A stretch of DNA of 64,000 nt from Bin107 sp965218885. Lineage in GTDB: Bacteria > UBA8248. Each line of letters begins with the position of its first letter. Positions within the stretch are counted from its first letter, which is position 1. The position numbers were made by a program, and so were the translations under genes. Positions 1-9,795 of this stretch are shown here, piece after piece. Below the pieces are notes generated by a model. That model saw nothing but the letters and a program-made list of their open reading frames with translations, was not told where the DNA came from and ran no database searches. The stretch is taken from the NCBI GenBank assembly GCA_965218885.1, contig OZ244713.1, forward strand, positions 2,728,001-2,792,000. The letters are read 5' to 3'.

Positions 1-62
1 CGTGTGCGAAGTCTTGAACGAGTGAAAGTTGCCGCATACGTCATCGACATGGGTGGGTCATT

Positions 63-1178
63 ATGCGTGTTTTAGTTATTTCCCGCTTTTGCGCGTCTCC
101 GATTTATCGGGCGAAGTTCGCCGCGCTCGCCCGGCGACCCGGGTTGGAAGTTTCTCTACTCGTGCCTGCGAAATGGAGAGAAGGCGCTCGGGTGCTCACC
201 TGCCGAGAAGGTGAAGAGGACGGCTACCGCATTTTCACCGGCCCCTTGGTTTTGAGCGGCAAGGTAGGCGGGCATGTCTACCGCCGGGGACTCTGGAGAG
301 CACTTAGAAGAGCCCGACCGGACATCATCCATCTGGAGGAGGAGTCCTACGGCTTCGCCGCGGCCCAGGTGTTGCTTTATCTAGCACTGATGCGAGCGCG
401 CCCGAAGCTCATGATCAACAACTCGGAGAATTTCGACATGGTTCTCCCCTGGCGCGCCCGCAGAGTCGAAAAAATCGTTTTTCGCCGGGCGGATGCACTT
501 TTGGTCTTTGCCCGTACCGCCCGGGAAAGGTTGTTGCGCCTCGGCGCGCCGCCGGAAAAAGTGAGAACGCTGCCCCAATTCGGCCTGGACCCGGAACTTT
601 TTCGCCCCCCTGAACCGGGTGTGCGTGGCGATGTTTTTTGCGTCGGGTATGTTGGGCGACTCGTCCACTCGAAAGGGGTGGACATCCTCTTGAGAGCGCT
701 TGCCGGCTTTTCGGGGGGGTGGATAGCGCAGATCGTGGGGGATGGGGATGAGCGGGAAACGCTCGAGCGTCTGGCGCGATCCCTCGGGATAGAAGATCGG
801 GTCGAATTCTTAGGATGGGTCGACCACTTCGACGTGCCCGGGTATTTGCGCAGGTGGCATGTGTTGGCGCTGCCATCGAGAACAACCACGCGCTGGAGAG
901 AGCAGTTCGGCCGGGTGTTGATTGAGGCGATGGGCTGCGGCGTGGTTCCCGTGGGAGCGGCCACGGGCGAAATCCCGTACGTCATCGGCGAGGAGGGGTT
1001 CGTATTTCCCGAAGATGACGTAGAGGCTTTCCGGAAAATTCTCCAGAAGCTGAACAACGAACCCCATGAGCGCAAACGGATAGCGGAGGTGGGCCGAAAA
1101 AGAGTGGTGGAAGGATTTACCTGGGATGTGCTGGCCGAAAAAGCCCATCGTCTCTATGAAGACATCTTGAATGTGTGA
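63..1178 (+). CDS. Glycosyltransferase, GT4/GT-B type
   Basis: A 371-residue GT-B glycosyltransferase that probably adds one sugar to a lipid-linked polysaccharide at the inner face of the membrane. The C-terminal Rossmann domain has GYVGRLVHSKG (about residues 195-205), a nucleotide-sugar pocket signature, and EQFGRVLIE (280-288), the EX7E motif of GT4 retaining enzymes. The N-terminus (MRVLVISRF) is a typical first beta strand. A short open frame ending at base 25 may be the tail of the preceding gene. It is the first of four glycosyltransferases in a row. Donor and acceptor sugars cannot be read from the sequence. Confidence 0.88.
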   Translation: MRVLVISRFCASPIYRAKFAALARRPGLEVSLLVPAKWREGARVLTCREGEEDGYRIFTGPLVLSGKVGGHVYRRGLWRALRRARPDIIHLEEESYGFAAAQVLLYLALMRARPKLMINNSENFDMVLPWRARRVEKIVFRRADALLVFARTARERLLRLGAPPEKVRTLPQFGLDPELFRPPEPGVRGDVFCVGYVGRLVHSKGVDILLRALAGFSGGWIAQIVGDGDERETLERLARSLGIEDRVEFLGWVDHFDVPGYLRRWHVLALPSRTTTRWREQFGRVLIEAMGCGVVPVGAATGEIPYVIGEEGFVFPEDDVEAFRKILQKLNNEPHERKRIAEVGRKRVVEGFTWDVLAEKAHRLYEDILNV

Positions 1179-1348
1179 GGTGAGGGCGCATGGATGGAGT
1201 GTGGAGGGCGGCATCGCTCATGACCCGCTTGGGTTCCGGGGGCGTTATATATTTCCTAGGATTATGTGGGGCGGAATTTCCGCCGAGGGGCGAAGCGCGA
1301 TATATTCTTTATTGCCTGTGAGATTGAAATTCTTTTCGAGAGTGCAAG

Positions 1349-2656
1349 ATGGATAGGTTGGAAAATGTAGGAATGCGCGAATCATCTCGTGATGCGGCGA
1401 CTTTTTTCGATGAGGCTCGCTTGCGCCTGCCTCCCAAATCCGCCGCGCCCTCGATGAGAGAGGTGCTCAGGCCGGAGCGGGGCCACAGGATTTCCGTTTT
1501 CGAGCGCAGCTACCACTATAAGAGGTTTCCGGTGAGGTGGGCTTTTCGCGCGCTCGACCTGATGGGTGAGACCTTTGTTCGCAAGACGAGGGAGCGACCA
1601 CCGGCCATTCGCCGCGTTCTTTTGATGCGCCTCGACCATATCGGCGACGTCGTCTGCACGCTGCCCGCCATCCATGCGCTTCGCGAGAGCCTGCCGGATG
1701 CGCAAATCGACCTTCTCATTCGCTCATCGGCGCGCTTTTTGTTCCGGGATCCGGGCGAGGAACTGGATGGGGTGGATTTCCTCGTCTTCAACGCAGCCTG
1801 GCGCGACAGGCCGAAGAGGAAGAAATTCGGTTTTGTCTCGATGAGTCGTCTGAGGCGGTTGCTCAGAATGAGAGCCGAGGAAATCGGCGGGTCTTACGAT
1901 CTGGCGGTGGATTTTGCGGGCGATTTTCAATCGATCATCGTGGCTAGGCTTGCGGGCGTGCGCTATCTGGTCGGGCGCGGAATCAGGGGATTCGGCTTCG
2001 GTCTGGACGTAGAGGCCGAGGAATTCCCCAAACGCCACCAGGTGGAATTCAATTTAGACATGCTTGAATATGCGGGGCTGGGTCCGTTCGAGACGAAAAA
2101 TACCGCGCTGACGCTCTCGAAAGAAGAACTGGAAGAAGGGCGAGCGTGCATAGCCACCTTGACGGAAGATCACTCGGGCACTTTCATCGGGATTCACCCG
2201 GGTGCCGGTGGAGAAGAGAGAATATGGAGCCCGAAACTCTACGGAGAGTTGATCAGCCGGGTCGTCTCCACTCTTCCCGCTCGGGTCCTGCTGCTGGGCG
2301 GGCCGGATGATCGGCAAGTCGTCGATGCGATACTCAAATCCATGAAGGGCGTTCGCGTCCGGGGCACTATTGTGGACATGTGCGAGAAAGTTCAGCATCT
2401 CCGCTCGCTCATGGGGGTGATGAAGGCCTGCCGGTTGTTCATCGGCAACGACTCGGGCCCCACCCATATCGCCGCGGCGCTCGGCGTTCCCGTGATTTGC
2501 ATTTTTCAGGGACCGGCTGAACCGAGCGTATGGGGGCCGCGTGGCCCGAATGTGGTGGTGTTGCGAAAGCGTCCCGCTTCCGTAAGCGGTACTCATACGG
2601 ACAAAGAGAATCTGGAACTTGAGCGCGTCTACGAGGCGGTGAAGAGATGCGTATAG
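1349..2656 (+). CDS. Glycosyltransferase family 9 (heptosyltransferase-like)
   Basis: A 435-residue GT9 protein, the family of LPS heptosyltransferases. The core starts near residue 89 with LMRLDHIGDVVCTLPAIHAL, the classic GT9 N-terminal motif. The C-terminal domain has IHPGAGGEERIWSP and then FIGNDSGPTHIAAALGVP, the conserved D-S/T-G-x-x-H signature. About 85 extra N-terminal residues precede the core. A second in-frame ATG lies at 1373, so the start is uncertain. The 170-base gap upstream holds no gene. The 3' end overlaps the next gene by 10 bases, which suggests co-translation. It could transfer heptose or another nucleotide-activated sugar. Confidence 0.85.
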   Translation: MDRLENVGMRESSRDAATFFDEARLRLPPKSAAPSMREVLRPERGHRISVFERSYHYKRFPVRWAFRALDLMGETFVRKTRERPPAIRRVLLMRLDHIGDVVCTLPAIHALRESLPDAQIDLLIRSSARFLFRDPGEELDGVDFLVFNAAWRDRPKRKKFGFVSMSRLRRLLRMRAEEIGGSYDLAVDFAGDFQSIIVARLAGVRYLVGRGIRGFGFGLDVEAEEFPKRHQVEFNLDMLEYAGLGPFETKNTALTLSKEELEEGRACIATLTEDHSGTFIGIHPGAGGEERIWSPKLYGELISRVVSTLPARVLLLGGPDDRQVVDAILKSMKGVRVRGTIVDMCEKVQHLRSLMGVMKACRLFIGNDSGPTHIAAALGVPVICIFQGPAEPSVWGPRGPNVVVLRKRPASVSGTHTDKENLELERVYEAVKRCV

Positions 2657-3777
2657 GGATTGACGCCCGGATGCTCTCGAAGGGCGGCATCGGCACCTAT
2701 TTGAAAACTTTGCTCGCCGGGCTGAGCAGGCGCGACGACGATGTCGAATACGTAGTGTTCTTGCAAGAAAAGGATATGGATGGTTGCGCAGGTCTGGGTA
2801 GTAATTTCAGGCGGCTGGTTTGCGCGGCGGCGCCCTATTCGCTCGCCGAGCAGGTGACGCTGCCCCGGCTCCTGGGGCGCGAGCGGCTGGATTTGATACA
2901 CCATCCGCATTATTTCGCTCCTTTTTTCGGCCATACGCCCATGGTGGCGACGATTCATGATTTGATCCATCAGTTGTTTCCGGCGCTTTGCCCTTCGCCG
3001 CTGCATTGGCGCGCCTCCAAATGGATGATCGCAAGAACGGCGCAGCGGGCGCGTCTGATTCTCACTGTTTCCGAACACACGAAGAGAGATATCGTGGAGC
3101 ACGTGGGAGTCCCGGATGAAAAAATACGTGTGACGCACAACGCCCTGCCGCCTGGCTGGGAGGATGGGCGTGCTTCCAGGCCCGAAGCGCTGGAAAGACT
3201 CGGGGATGCGCCTTATTTCCTGTATGTGGGAAACCACAAACGCCACAAGAACCTGCATCTATTGCTCGATGCTTTTGCGGATTTGCTGAAGGAAGCGAGC
3301 GGAGTTCGTCTCGTCATGACGGGTGAGCGGGAGAGTCTCGTGGATGTTTTGCGCTTTTTGAGGCTGGACGAGGAGGTGGTGTTTCTGGGGCAGATACCTC
3401 AGGAGGCGCTGCCGGGCATCTATCGATCCGCGCTGGCGCTGGTGTTTCCCTCCCATTACGAGGGGTTCGGCTACCCTCCTCTGGAGGCCATGGTGTGCGG
3501 TGTGCCGCCGATTGTATCGGACGCTGCGGCTCTGCCCGAAGTGGTCGGGGATGCCGGCCTGATCGTCCCGCGGGGGAATAAAGACGCCTTGCGAAACGCG
3601 ATGCTGCGCATCCTGAGGGAACCGGCCTTGAGAGACGCCTTCGCTGAAAAATCGAAAGAACGGGCGCGCTTTTTTCACTGGGAAAAATTTGCCGCCGAAA
3701 CGCACCGCGCCTACAGCGACGCCCTTTTGTGTTCACCCGGGAGGATTCCCGCCTTGCCATCCGTCTCCAGGCCGTGA
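2647..3777 (+). CDS. Glycosyltransferase, GT4 type
   Basis: A 376-residue GT4 enzyme. The N-terminus MRIGIDARMLSKGGIGTY is the glycine-rich acceptor-side loop seen in mannosyl- and rhamnosyl-transferases. The C-terminal domain has LYVGNHKRHKNLHLLLDAF for donor binding and HYEGFGYPPLEAMVCG, which contains the EX7E catalytic signature. The start overlaps the preceding GT9 gene by 10 bases, and the next glycosyltransferase begins 16 bases after the stop, so these genes form a tight operon. The specific linkage is unknown. Confidence 0.88.
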   Translation: MRIGIDARMLSKGGIGTYLKTLLAGLSRRDDDVEYVVFLQEKDMDGCAGLGSNFRRLVCAAAPYSLAEQVTLPRLLGRERLDLIHHPHYFAPFFGHTPMVATIHDLIHQLFPALCPSPLHWRASKWMIARTAQRARLILTVSEHTKRDIVEHVGVPDEKIRVTHNALPPGWEDGRASRPEALERLGDAPYFLYVGNHKRHKNLHLLLDAFADLLKEASGVRLVMTGERESLVDVLRFLRLDEEVVFLGQIPQEALPGIYRSALALVFPSHYEGFGYPPLEAMVCGVPPIVSDAAALPEVVGDAGLIVPRGNKDALRNAMLRILREPALRDAFAEKSKERARFFHWEKFAAETHRAYSDALLCSPGRIPALPSVSRP

Positions 3778-3793
3778 GACTTCAGGAGCAGAC

Positions 3794-4993
3794 ATGCGGG
3801 TAGCGATCGTGCACGATTGGCTCACGGGCATGAGAGGCGGGGAGAAATGCCTCGAGGTGTTTTGTGAGATATACCCGGAGGCGGATATTTTCACGCTGCT
3901 TCATCTGCCGGGTTCGGTTTCTGAGGCCATCGAGCGCCACCGCATCCATACCAGCCCCTTACAGTGGATTCCCGGCGCCAGGCGCCGATATCGCCACATG
4001 CTTCCCCTCATGCCGACGGCAGTGCGGATGTTCTCCCTCGGGGAGTACGATTTCATCCTCTCCAGCTCGCATTGCGTCGCAAAAGGAGCGAAGGGAGGTT
4101 ATGAAACATATCACCTCAGCTATTGCCATACGCCGATGCGCTACGCCTGGAGCGGGTATGAGGAGTATCTCGCGCGTTTTGGCGGCGCGGCCAAGTGGTT
4201 TTTCCCCCGCCTCGTCGAGTACCTGAGAAAATGGGACAACGAAGCCAACAGGGGAGTGCATGATTTTATCGCCAATAGCTATACGGTGGCGGAGCGTATC
4301 CGTCGCTATTACGGCAGAGAAGCAGCGGATGTGCTCTACCCTCCGGTGGATACGGAGTTCTACCAGTCCCGTAATGAGCGCGTATCGGATTATTACCTCA
4401 TGGTCACGGCGTTCGCGCCTTACAAGCGCGTCGATGTGGCGGTCGAGGCGTTCGGGCGGCTCGGCCGCCCGCTCAAGGTGGTGGGAGAGGGGCAGGATTT
4501 CGAGCGGATCCGAGCGCTGAGAAAACCGAACGTGGAGTTCCTGGGCTGGCAGGACGATGAAACCATCCGCGAGCTTTACGCGCGGTGCCGCGCCTTCATC
4601 TTTCCGGGGGAGGAGGACTTTGGCATCACCCCGCTCGAGGCCCAGGCGTGTGGTCGTCCGGTTCTCGCCCTGGGCGCGGGTGGCGCGCTCGAAACCGTCG
4701 TGGGCGTGAATACGCAGGAATATGAAGTTCCGCCGGGCTTCACCCCTTGGGCTGAGGTGGAAGATGACGAAGCGGAGCCTACGGGAATGTTTTTCTCTTG
4801 TTCAGAGCCGTCGCATATCGAAGAAGCCGTCCTGGCGTTCGAGAGGATGGAGCACCTGTTTTCTCCTAAAGCCGCGCGCAAACAAGCAGAACGATTCGCT
4901 CGTGAGAACTTCAAGAAAGCGGCGAGGGAGCGTTTCCGGCGGGGTTGGCTGAATCACCGCGAGCGTCTGGAAAAATCGGATGAAACATATTGA
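3794..4993 (+). CDS. Glycosyltransferase, GT4 type (WbaZ-like)
   Basis: A 399-residue glycosyltransferase. I chose the ATG at 3794 because CAGGAG lies a few bases upstream and MRVAIVHDWLTGMRGGEK is the normal N-terminus of this group; an upstream extension would overlap the previous gene. Donor-side motifs are MVTAFAPYKRVDVAVEAF and GEEDFGITPLEAQACG, the latter with EX7E spacing. The N-terminal half resembles mannosyltransferases of O-antigen clusters (WbaZ type). It is the last glycosyltransferase before the initiating transferase gene. Confidence 0.87.
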   Translation: MRVAIVHDWLTGMRGGEKCLEVFCEIYPEADIFTLLHLPGSVSEAIERHRIHTSPLQWIPGARRRYRHMLPLMPTAVRMFSLGEYDFILSSSHCVAKGAKGGYETYHLSYCHTPMRYAWSGYEEYLARFGGAAKWFFPRLVEYLRKWDNEANRGVHDFIANSYTVAERIRRYYGREAADVLYPPVDTEFYQSRNERVSDYYLMVTAFAPYKRVDVAVEAFGRLGRPLKVVGEGQDFERIRALRKPNVEFLGWQDDETIRELYARCRAFIFPGEEDFGITPLEAQACGRPVLALGAGGALETVVGVNTQEYEVPPGFTPWAEVEDDEAEPTGMFFSCSEPSHIEEAVLAFERMEHLFSPKAARKQAERFARENFKKAARERFRRGWLNHRERLEKSDETY

Positions 4994-5080
4994 GTAAGAG
5001 AGTAACACTGATAAGATAAGGTTGCTTGAAAGCGCCTTGCACGAGGAACTTTTGGCGGACCCGACAAGGAATGTCATGTC

Positions 5081-6469
5081 GTGTTGCGCAAATACGGCCA
5101 ATTGAACGCGCTTTTTCTCTTTGGTGGAGACGTCATCGCGCTGATTTCGGCTTGGTTCGTGGCGTATTGGCTGCGTTTCGTCGCGGAGATAGTTCCCGTT
5201 CCCTCCGGGTATCCCGATTTCAGCGTTTATCTCGTTTCGCTTTTCGTGATACTTCTCATGTGGGTTCTCGCCTCGGGAATATCGCACTTGTACCACTACA
5301 GAGCTGGCCTTAATCGCACTCAGGAGGTCATTCGACTCTCGAGCACGTTGATCTGGACGGTTCTGTTGTTCGCCTTTTTCACGTTTTTCTATCGCAAACA
5401 AAGCTATAGCCGGCTATTAGTTGTTCTGTTCATCTGTCTGGGGCCTGTTTGTCTTTTCTCGGTTCGGCGTTTGGTTTGGTACTTTATTCGACGGTTGCGG
5501 CGTCGGGGTATAGATATGCGGCGCATTCTCATCGCAGGAACAACGCCTATCGCCCGCCGGATCGCCGCTCATTTGGAGACGTATCGATATCTTGGCTTTC
5601 AGGTCGTGGGACACCTCTGCGAGGGAGATGCCGCAGAAGACGCGCCCGTGCTCGGGAAATTGGGGGAAGTGCGCGAAGTCGTGACGCAAGAGAGAATCCA
5701 TGAAGTCTACGTGGCGCTTCCCCCGAATTCGCGCGCCGCGCAGGAGGAATTGCTGAACGTTCTGGCGGACTCAAGCGTCGATGTCCGCCTGGTGCCCGAT
5801 ATCGTCGAACACATGCGGCTGAACGCCGGGATTGAGGAACTCGATGGTTTGCCGGTGATCCTTTTGTCGCAAACACCTCTCCTGGGCTGGAATCGGTGGG
5901 TGAAAGTGGTATTGGATTATTCTTTGGGAACCCTGGCGTTGCTCGTTTTCAGCCCGCTCATGGTGGTCATTGCGCTCGTCGTGAAGTGGACGAGCCGGGG
6001 ACCCGTTCTGTATCGCCAGGAGAGAATGGGCCTGGACGGCGTGCGGTTTCGCATGTACAAGTTTCGCTCCATGAGGGTGGATGCGGAAGCGGAGTCGGGC
6101 GAGGTCTGGACGAGGGAAGACGATGAGCGGCGCACCCGGTTCGGCGCTTTCTTAAGAAAAACGAGTCTCGATGAGTTGCCGCAGTTGTTCAACGTGTTGC
6201 GCGGTGAAATGAGCCTCGTGGGTCCGAGGCCCGAGCGTCCGGTTTTCGTGGAGAAATTCAGAGCCTCCGTTCCCGATTACATGCTGCGCCACAAAATGAA
6301 ATCCGGAATAACGGGCTGGGCGCAGGTGAATGGGTGGCGCGGAAACACGTCGATAGAAAAAAGAATCGAATTCGATTTACACTATATCGAGAACTGGTCC
6401 TTGGGTTTTGACATCAAGATTTTATGGCTCACCTTCTGGAAAGGACTACTAAACAAAAATGCGTATTAG
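5081..6469 (+). CDS. Undecaprenyl-phosphate sugar-phosphate transferase (WcaJ/EpsZ type)
   Basis: A 462-residue polyisoprenyl-phosphate hexose-1-phosphate transferase, which starts repeat-unit assembly by loading a sugar phosphate onto undecaprenyl phosphate. The N-terminus carries four hydrophobic segments (about residues 8-125), followed by a Rossmann-like CoA_binding_3 region (IRRILIAGTTPIARR-like, near 145). The C-terminal bac_transf catalytic domain begins near 275 with a membrane helix and contains YRQERMGLDG, MYKFRSM and TSLDELPQLFNVLRGEMSL, VGPRP. The start is GTG. It closes the glycosyltransferase run. Glucose or galactose phosphate is the likely substrate but is not proven. Confidence 0.9.
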   Translation: MLRKYGQLNALFLFGGDVIALISAWFVAYWLRFVAEIVPVPSGYPDFSVYLVSLFVILLMWVLASGISHLYHYRAGLNRTQEVIRLSSTLIWTVLLFAFFTFFYRKQSYSRLLVVLFICLGPVCLFSVRRLVWYFIRRLRRRGIDMRRILIAGTTPIARRIAAHLETYRYLGFQVVGHLCEGDAAEDAPVLGKLGEVREVVTQERIHEVYVALPPNSRAAQEELLNVLADSSVDVRLVPDIVEHMRLNAGIEELDGLPVILLSQTPLLGWNRWVKVVLDYSLGTLALLVFSPLMVVIALVVKWTSRGPVLYRQERMGLDGVRFRMYKFRSMRVDAEAESGEVWTREDDERRTRFGAFLRKTSLDELPQLFNVLRGEMSLVGPRPERPVFVEKFRASVPDYMLRHKMKSGITGWAQVNGWRGNTSIEKRIEFDLHYIENWSLGFDIKILWLTFWKGLLNKNAY

Positions 6470-6490
6470 ACGGCGTCATGGGTGGAGAGA

Positions 6491-7321
6491 ATGAGCGATA
6501 TCCGGATCATCGCCGTCATACCCGCTCGCTGGGCTTCCACACGCTTTCCGGGAAAGCCGCTGGCTTTATTGTGCGGGCGTCCCATGATTGAATATGTGTA
6601 TAGACGCGCATCAAGGTCGGCGTTGGTGGATTCTGTCTGCGTTGCCACCGATGATGAGCGGATAGTCGATGCGGTGCGCGGATTCGGCGGGAATGTGAAG
6701 ATGACACGGGACGACCACGCCAGCGGAACCGACAGGGTGGCCGAGGTCGCCTCTGGAGAAGATGCGGACGTGGTCGTGAACATACAGGGAGATGAACCCC
6801 TGATCCATCCTGATGACATTGACGCCGGCATCAGGCCCTTGGTCGATGAAAGCGGTTTGGGGATGTCGACGCTGGCGGTGGCCTTCGATTCGCCCGAGGA
6901 GTTTCTGGACCCGAACGCCGTGAAGGTGACGAGAGGCGAGAACGGGAATGCGCTTTATTTTTCTCGCGCCCCCATACCATATTCGAGGGATGTCCTCTCC
7001 GGAGAGGGCAAAGCGTATGAGAAAATCCTGGAGAATTGGGAGGACATATCGCCAAAACCATTAAAACACCTTGGGTTTTACGCTTACAAAAAGGAAAGTC
7101 TGTTGCGATTTGCCGGGCTGAAGCCATCACCACTGGAGAAACTGGAGCGCTTGGAACAGCTTCGCGCGCTTGAGGATGGGTTGGCGATTCGTGTTGTGGA
7201 AATCAATAAAAATGCGATAGGAGTGGACCGTCTCGAGGATCGGGAGCGTCTGCTGGGAGATGATACGATGCGCAGTGCGCTCGAGGAGGAAAAGGGCAGG
7301 TGGCCAAGTATATCTTCGTAA
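6491..7321 (+). CDS. kdsB: 3-deoxy-manno-octulosonate cytidylyltransferase
   Basis: CMP-Kdo synthetase, 276 residues: it activates Kdo with CTP for transfer to lipid A in the cytoplasm. The N-terminal PARWASTRFPGKPLALLCGR is the family nucleotide-binding loop; NIQGDEPLI (near residue 98) and the central ALYFSRAPIPYSRD are further signatures. I chose the ATG at 6491 over the GTG nine bases upstream because it gives the family N-terminus. The 3' end overlaps pyrG by 22 bases, coupling CTP supply to a CTP-consuming step. It is about 25 residues longer than the usual enzyme. Confidence 0.95.
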   Translation: MSDIRIIAVIPARWASTRFPGKPLALLCGRPMIEYVYRRASRSALVDSVCVATDDERIVDAVRGFGGNVKMTRDDHASGTDRVAEVASGEDADVVVNIQGDEPLIHPDDIDAGIRPLVDESGLGMSTLAVAFDSPEEFLDPNAVKVTRGENGNALYFSRAPIPYSRDVLSGEGKAYEKILENWEDISPKPLKHLGFYAYKKESLLRFAGLKPSPLEKLERLEQLRALEDGLAIRVVEINKNAIGVDRLEDRERLLGDDTMRSALEEEKGRWPSISS

Positions 7322-8913
7322 CGGGAGGCGTTTTGAGTTCTCTGGGCAAGGGCCTCGCCTCCGCATCCATCGGCGCACTCCTGGAAGCCCGTGGTCTGCG
7401 GGTGAACATTCAGAAGCTCGACCCCTATCTGAACATCGATCCGGGAACGATGAGCCCCTTCCAGCACGGAGAAGTGTTCGTGACCGACGACGGGGCCGAG
7501 ACGGATCTCGATTTGGGCCATTATGAGCGCTTCACCCATGCGCGGATGAGCAAGGATAACAACTACACTGCGGGCCGTATCTACTACAACGTCATCTCGA
7601 AAGAGCGGGTGGGCGATTATCTGGGCGGGACCGTCCAGGTGATTCCCCATATTACCGATGAAATCAAGCGCTGTATCCGCCATGTGGATAATGGGGAAGA
7701 CGTCGTAATTTGCGAAATCGGGGGAACCGTGGGTGACATCGAGAGTCTTCCCTTTCTGGAGGCGATCCGCCAGTTTCGATTTGACCACGAACCCGGGCAC
7801 GTCATTCACATCCACGTGACGCTGGTGCCCTACATCAAGACTTCCGAAGAATTGAAGACCAAGCCGACGCAGCACTCCGTCATGAAGCTGCGCGAAATCG
7901 GCATACAGCCGGACATCCTTTTGTGCAGAACGGAAATGCCTCTTGACGAGGACGTGAAGCGGAAAATTTCCTTGTTTTGCAACGTGCCCCCCAGCGCCGT
8001 AATCACGGCGATCGATGTGGACTGCATCTATGAGGTGCCGTTGAAATTCAACGAAGAGGGCCTGGACCGGATTGTGGTGGATTTGCTGAAACTCGAAAAG
8101 GCGCGGCAAACACCCGATCTGAGCGTTTGGGAGGAGATATCCCGCAAGGAGAGAGAGCCCAAGGTCAGCAGCGAAATCGCCATTGTCGGGAAATACGTGG
8201 ACCTCAAAGAGTCTTATAAATCCTTGTCCGAAGCCTTGAGTCACGCCGGATTCGGGAATGACGTCCAAGTGAATCTGCATTATATCGATAGCGAAGAGAT
8301 AGAAAAGCGAGGCAGTGCGCCGTTGCTCTCGCAGGCGCACGGGATCTTGATACCCGGCGGATTCGGAGAACGGGGAATAGAAGGGAAAATCGCCGCCGTC
8401 CAGTATGCGCGGGAGCGGCTGGTTCCTTTTCTCGGTATTTGTCTGGGCATGCAGTGTGCGGTCGTAGAGTATTCGAGAAACATTTGTGGACTGGAGGCGG
8501 CGAACAGTTCGGAGTTTTCGCACGAGACTCCTCATCCCGTGGTGGCCCTCATGCCGGACCAGGAAGGGGTAGAGATGGGAGGCACGATGCGGCTGGGTGC
8601 CTACCCGGGGGTTCTGCGGCCCGGCTCCCTGGCATCGGAAATATACAAGGGGGTTTCACAATTCGAGGAGCGGCACCGGCATCGATACGAGGTGAACAAT
8701 GACTACCGCGATGCTCTGGAGGAGAACGGGCTTCGCTTTAGCGGCCTCTCCCCGGACGAGAGCCTTGTGGAGATGGTAGAACTGCCGGGGCATCCCTATT
8801 TCATCGGGTGCCAGTTCCATCCCGAGTTCAAGAGCGCGCCCTACGCCCCGCATCCCTTGTTTCACGGGTTTATCGCCGCCGCCAAAAAGGCGAGCGGGGA
8901 GTTGTTCCCCTGA
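7300..8913 (+). CDS. pyrG: CTP synthase
   Basis: CTP synthase (537 residues, full length) converts UTP, ATP and glutamine to CTP. The amidoligase domain (1-270) opens with YIFVTGGVLSSLGKGLASAS, the ATP-binding loop, and has NIDPGTMSPFQHGEVFVTDD. The C-terminal class I glutamine amidotransferase has the nucleophile cysteine in FLGICLGMQ and the His-Glu pair in QFHPEF. The start is GTG, with GAGGAGGA about 10 bases upstream inside kdsB. It lies between kdsB and kdsA, a known arrangement in which the CTP is used for CMP-Kdo. Confidence 0.98.
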   Translation: MAKYIFVTGGVLSSLGKGLASASIGALLEARGLRVNIQKLDPYLNIDPGTMSPFQHGEVFVTDDGAETDLDLGHYERFTHARMSKDNNYTAGRIYYNVISKERVGDYLGGTVQVIPHITDEIKRCIRHVDNGEDVVICEIGGTVGDIESLPFLEAIRQFRFDHEPGHVIHIHVTLVPYIKTSEELKTKPTQHSVMKLREIGIQPDILLCRTEMPLDEDVKRKISLFCNVPPSAVITAIDVDCIYEVPLKFNEEGLDRIVVDLLKLEKARQTPDLSVWEEISRKEREPKVSSEIAIVGKYVDLKESYKSLSEALSHAGFGNDVQVNLHYIDSEEIEKRGSAPLLSQAHGILIPGGFGERGIEGKIAAVQYARERLVPFLGICLGMQCAVVEYSRNICGLEAANSSEFSHETPHPVVALMPDQEGVEMGGTMRLGAYPGVLRPGSLASEIYKGVSQFEERHRHRYEVNNDYRDALEENGLRFSGLSPDESLVEMVELPGHPYFIGCQFHPEFKSAPYAPHPLFHGFIAAAKKASGELFP

Positions 8914-8961
8914 TGCGCCCTCTCGTGCCGTTTATTCGGCATGGGGCTGGGTAAGATAAAA

Positions 8962-9795
8962 ATGGCTGAGAAAAAGATAGTAAAAATCGGGGATGTAGCA
9001 ATCGGTGAGCCGGGGTCTATATGCGTCATCGCAGGGCCATGTATGCTCGAAAGTGAGGATTTGGCCGAGAAATGCGCTCAAAAAATAAAACAAGTGATAA
9101 GTAAATCTGGTATCGGCGGGGTGTTCAAGGCCTCGTATGATAAGGCGAATCGCAGTTCGGGGAAATCTCAGCGCGGGCCCGGCATCGATAAGGGGTTGAA
9201 AATCCTCGAGATGATAAGACGCGAGACCGGCCTTCCCGTGATGTCGGACGTTCATAGCCCTGAGGAGGCCGAACGCGCGGCACAGGTACTGGACGCCATT
9301 CAGATTCCCGCTTTTTTATGCCGCCAGACGGATCTCCTCCATGCGGCGGGAAGAACGGGAAAGCCCGTGAACGTCAAAAAAGGACAGTTCATGGCGCCCG
9401 AGGACATGAAAAACGTCGTAGAAAAACTCGAGGAAGCGGGTTGTCGACAAATACTCCTGACCGAAAGAGGGACCAGTTTCGGCTACCACAACCTGGTTTC
9501 CGACATGCGTTCGCTCGTGAAGATGCGTGAATCGGGATATCCCGTGGTTTTCGATGCGACGCACAGCGTTCAGTCGCCGGGCGGACTCGGGGAAAGTTCA
9601 GGAGGGGATAGAAGCATGATTTCTCACCTCGCGCGCGCTGCGGCGGGTGTGGGTGTCGACGCTTTTTTTCTTGAATGTCATCCGAGACCGGATGAGGCAT
9701 TATCCGATGGTCCTAATATGATGGATGTCGAGGATCTTCATTCTCTTCTCATCTCGTTGCAGGCGATAGATTCCGCGCGTCTCGGCACACAATAG
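8962..9795 (+). CDS. kdsA: 3-deoxy-8-phosphooctulonate synthase
   Basis: Kdo-8-phosphate synthase condenses phosphoenolpyruvate with arabinose-5-phosphate. Motifs: VIAGPCMLES, FKASYDKANRSS, FLCRQTDLL, VKKGQFMAPEDM, FDATHSVQSPGG and FLECHPRPDEALSDGPNM. The cysteine in AGPC corresponds to the metal ligand of metal-dependent KdsA enzymes; metal-independent enzymes such as that of E. coli have Asn there. So this is probably the metal-dependent class. I chose the ATG at 8962; an in-frame ATG at 8941 is possible. kdsC and kdsD are not adjacent. Confidence 0.96.
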   Translation: MAEKKIVKIGDVAIGEPGSICVIAGPCMLESEDLAEKCAQKIKQVISKSGIGGVFKASYDKANRSSGKSQRGPGIDKGLKILEMIRRETGLPVMSDVHSPEEAERAAQVLDAIQIPAFLCRQTDLLHAAGRTGKPVNVKKGQFMAPEDMKNVVEKLEEAGCRQILLTERGTSFGYHNLVSDMRSLVKMRESGYPVVFDATHSVQSPGGLGESSGGDRSMISHLARAAAGVGVDAFFLECHPRPDEALSDGPNMMDVEDLHSLLISLQAIDSARLGTQ

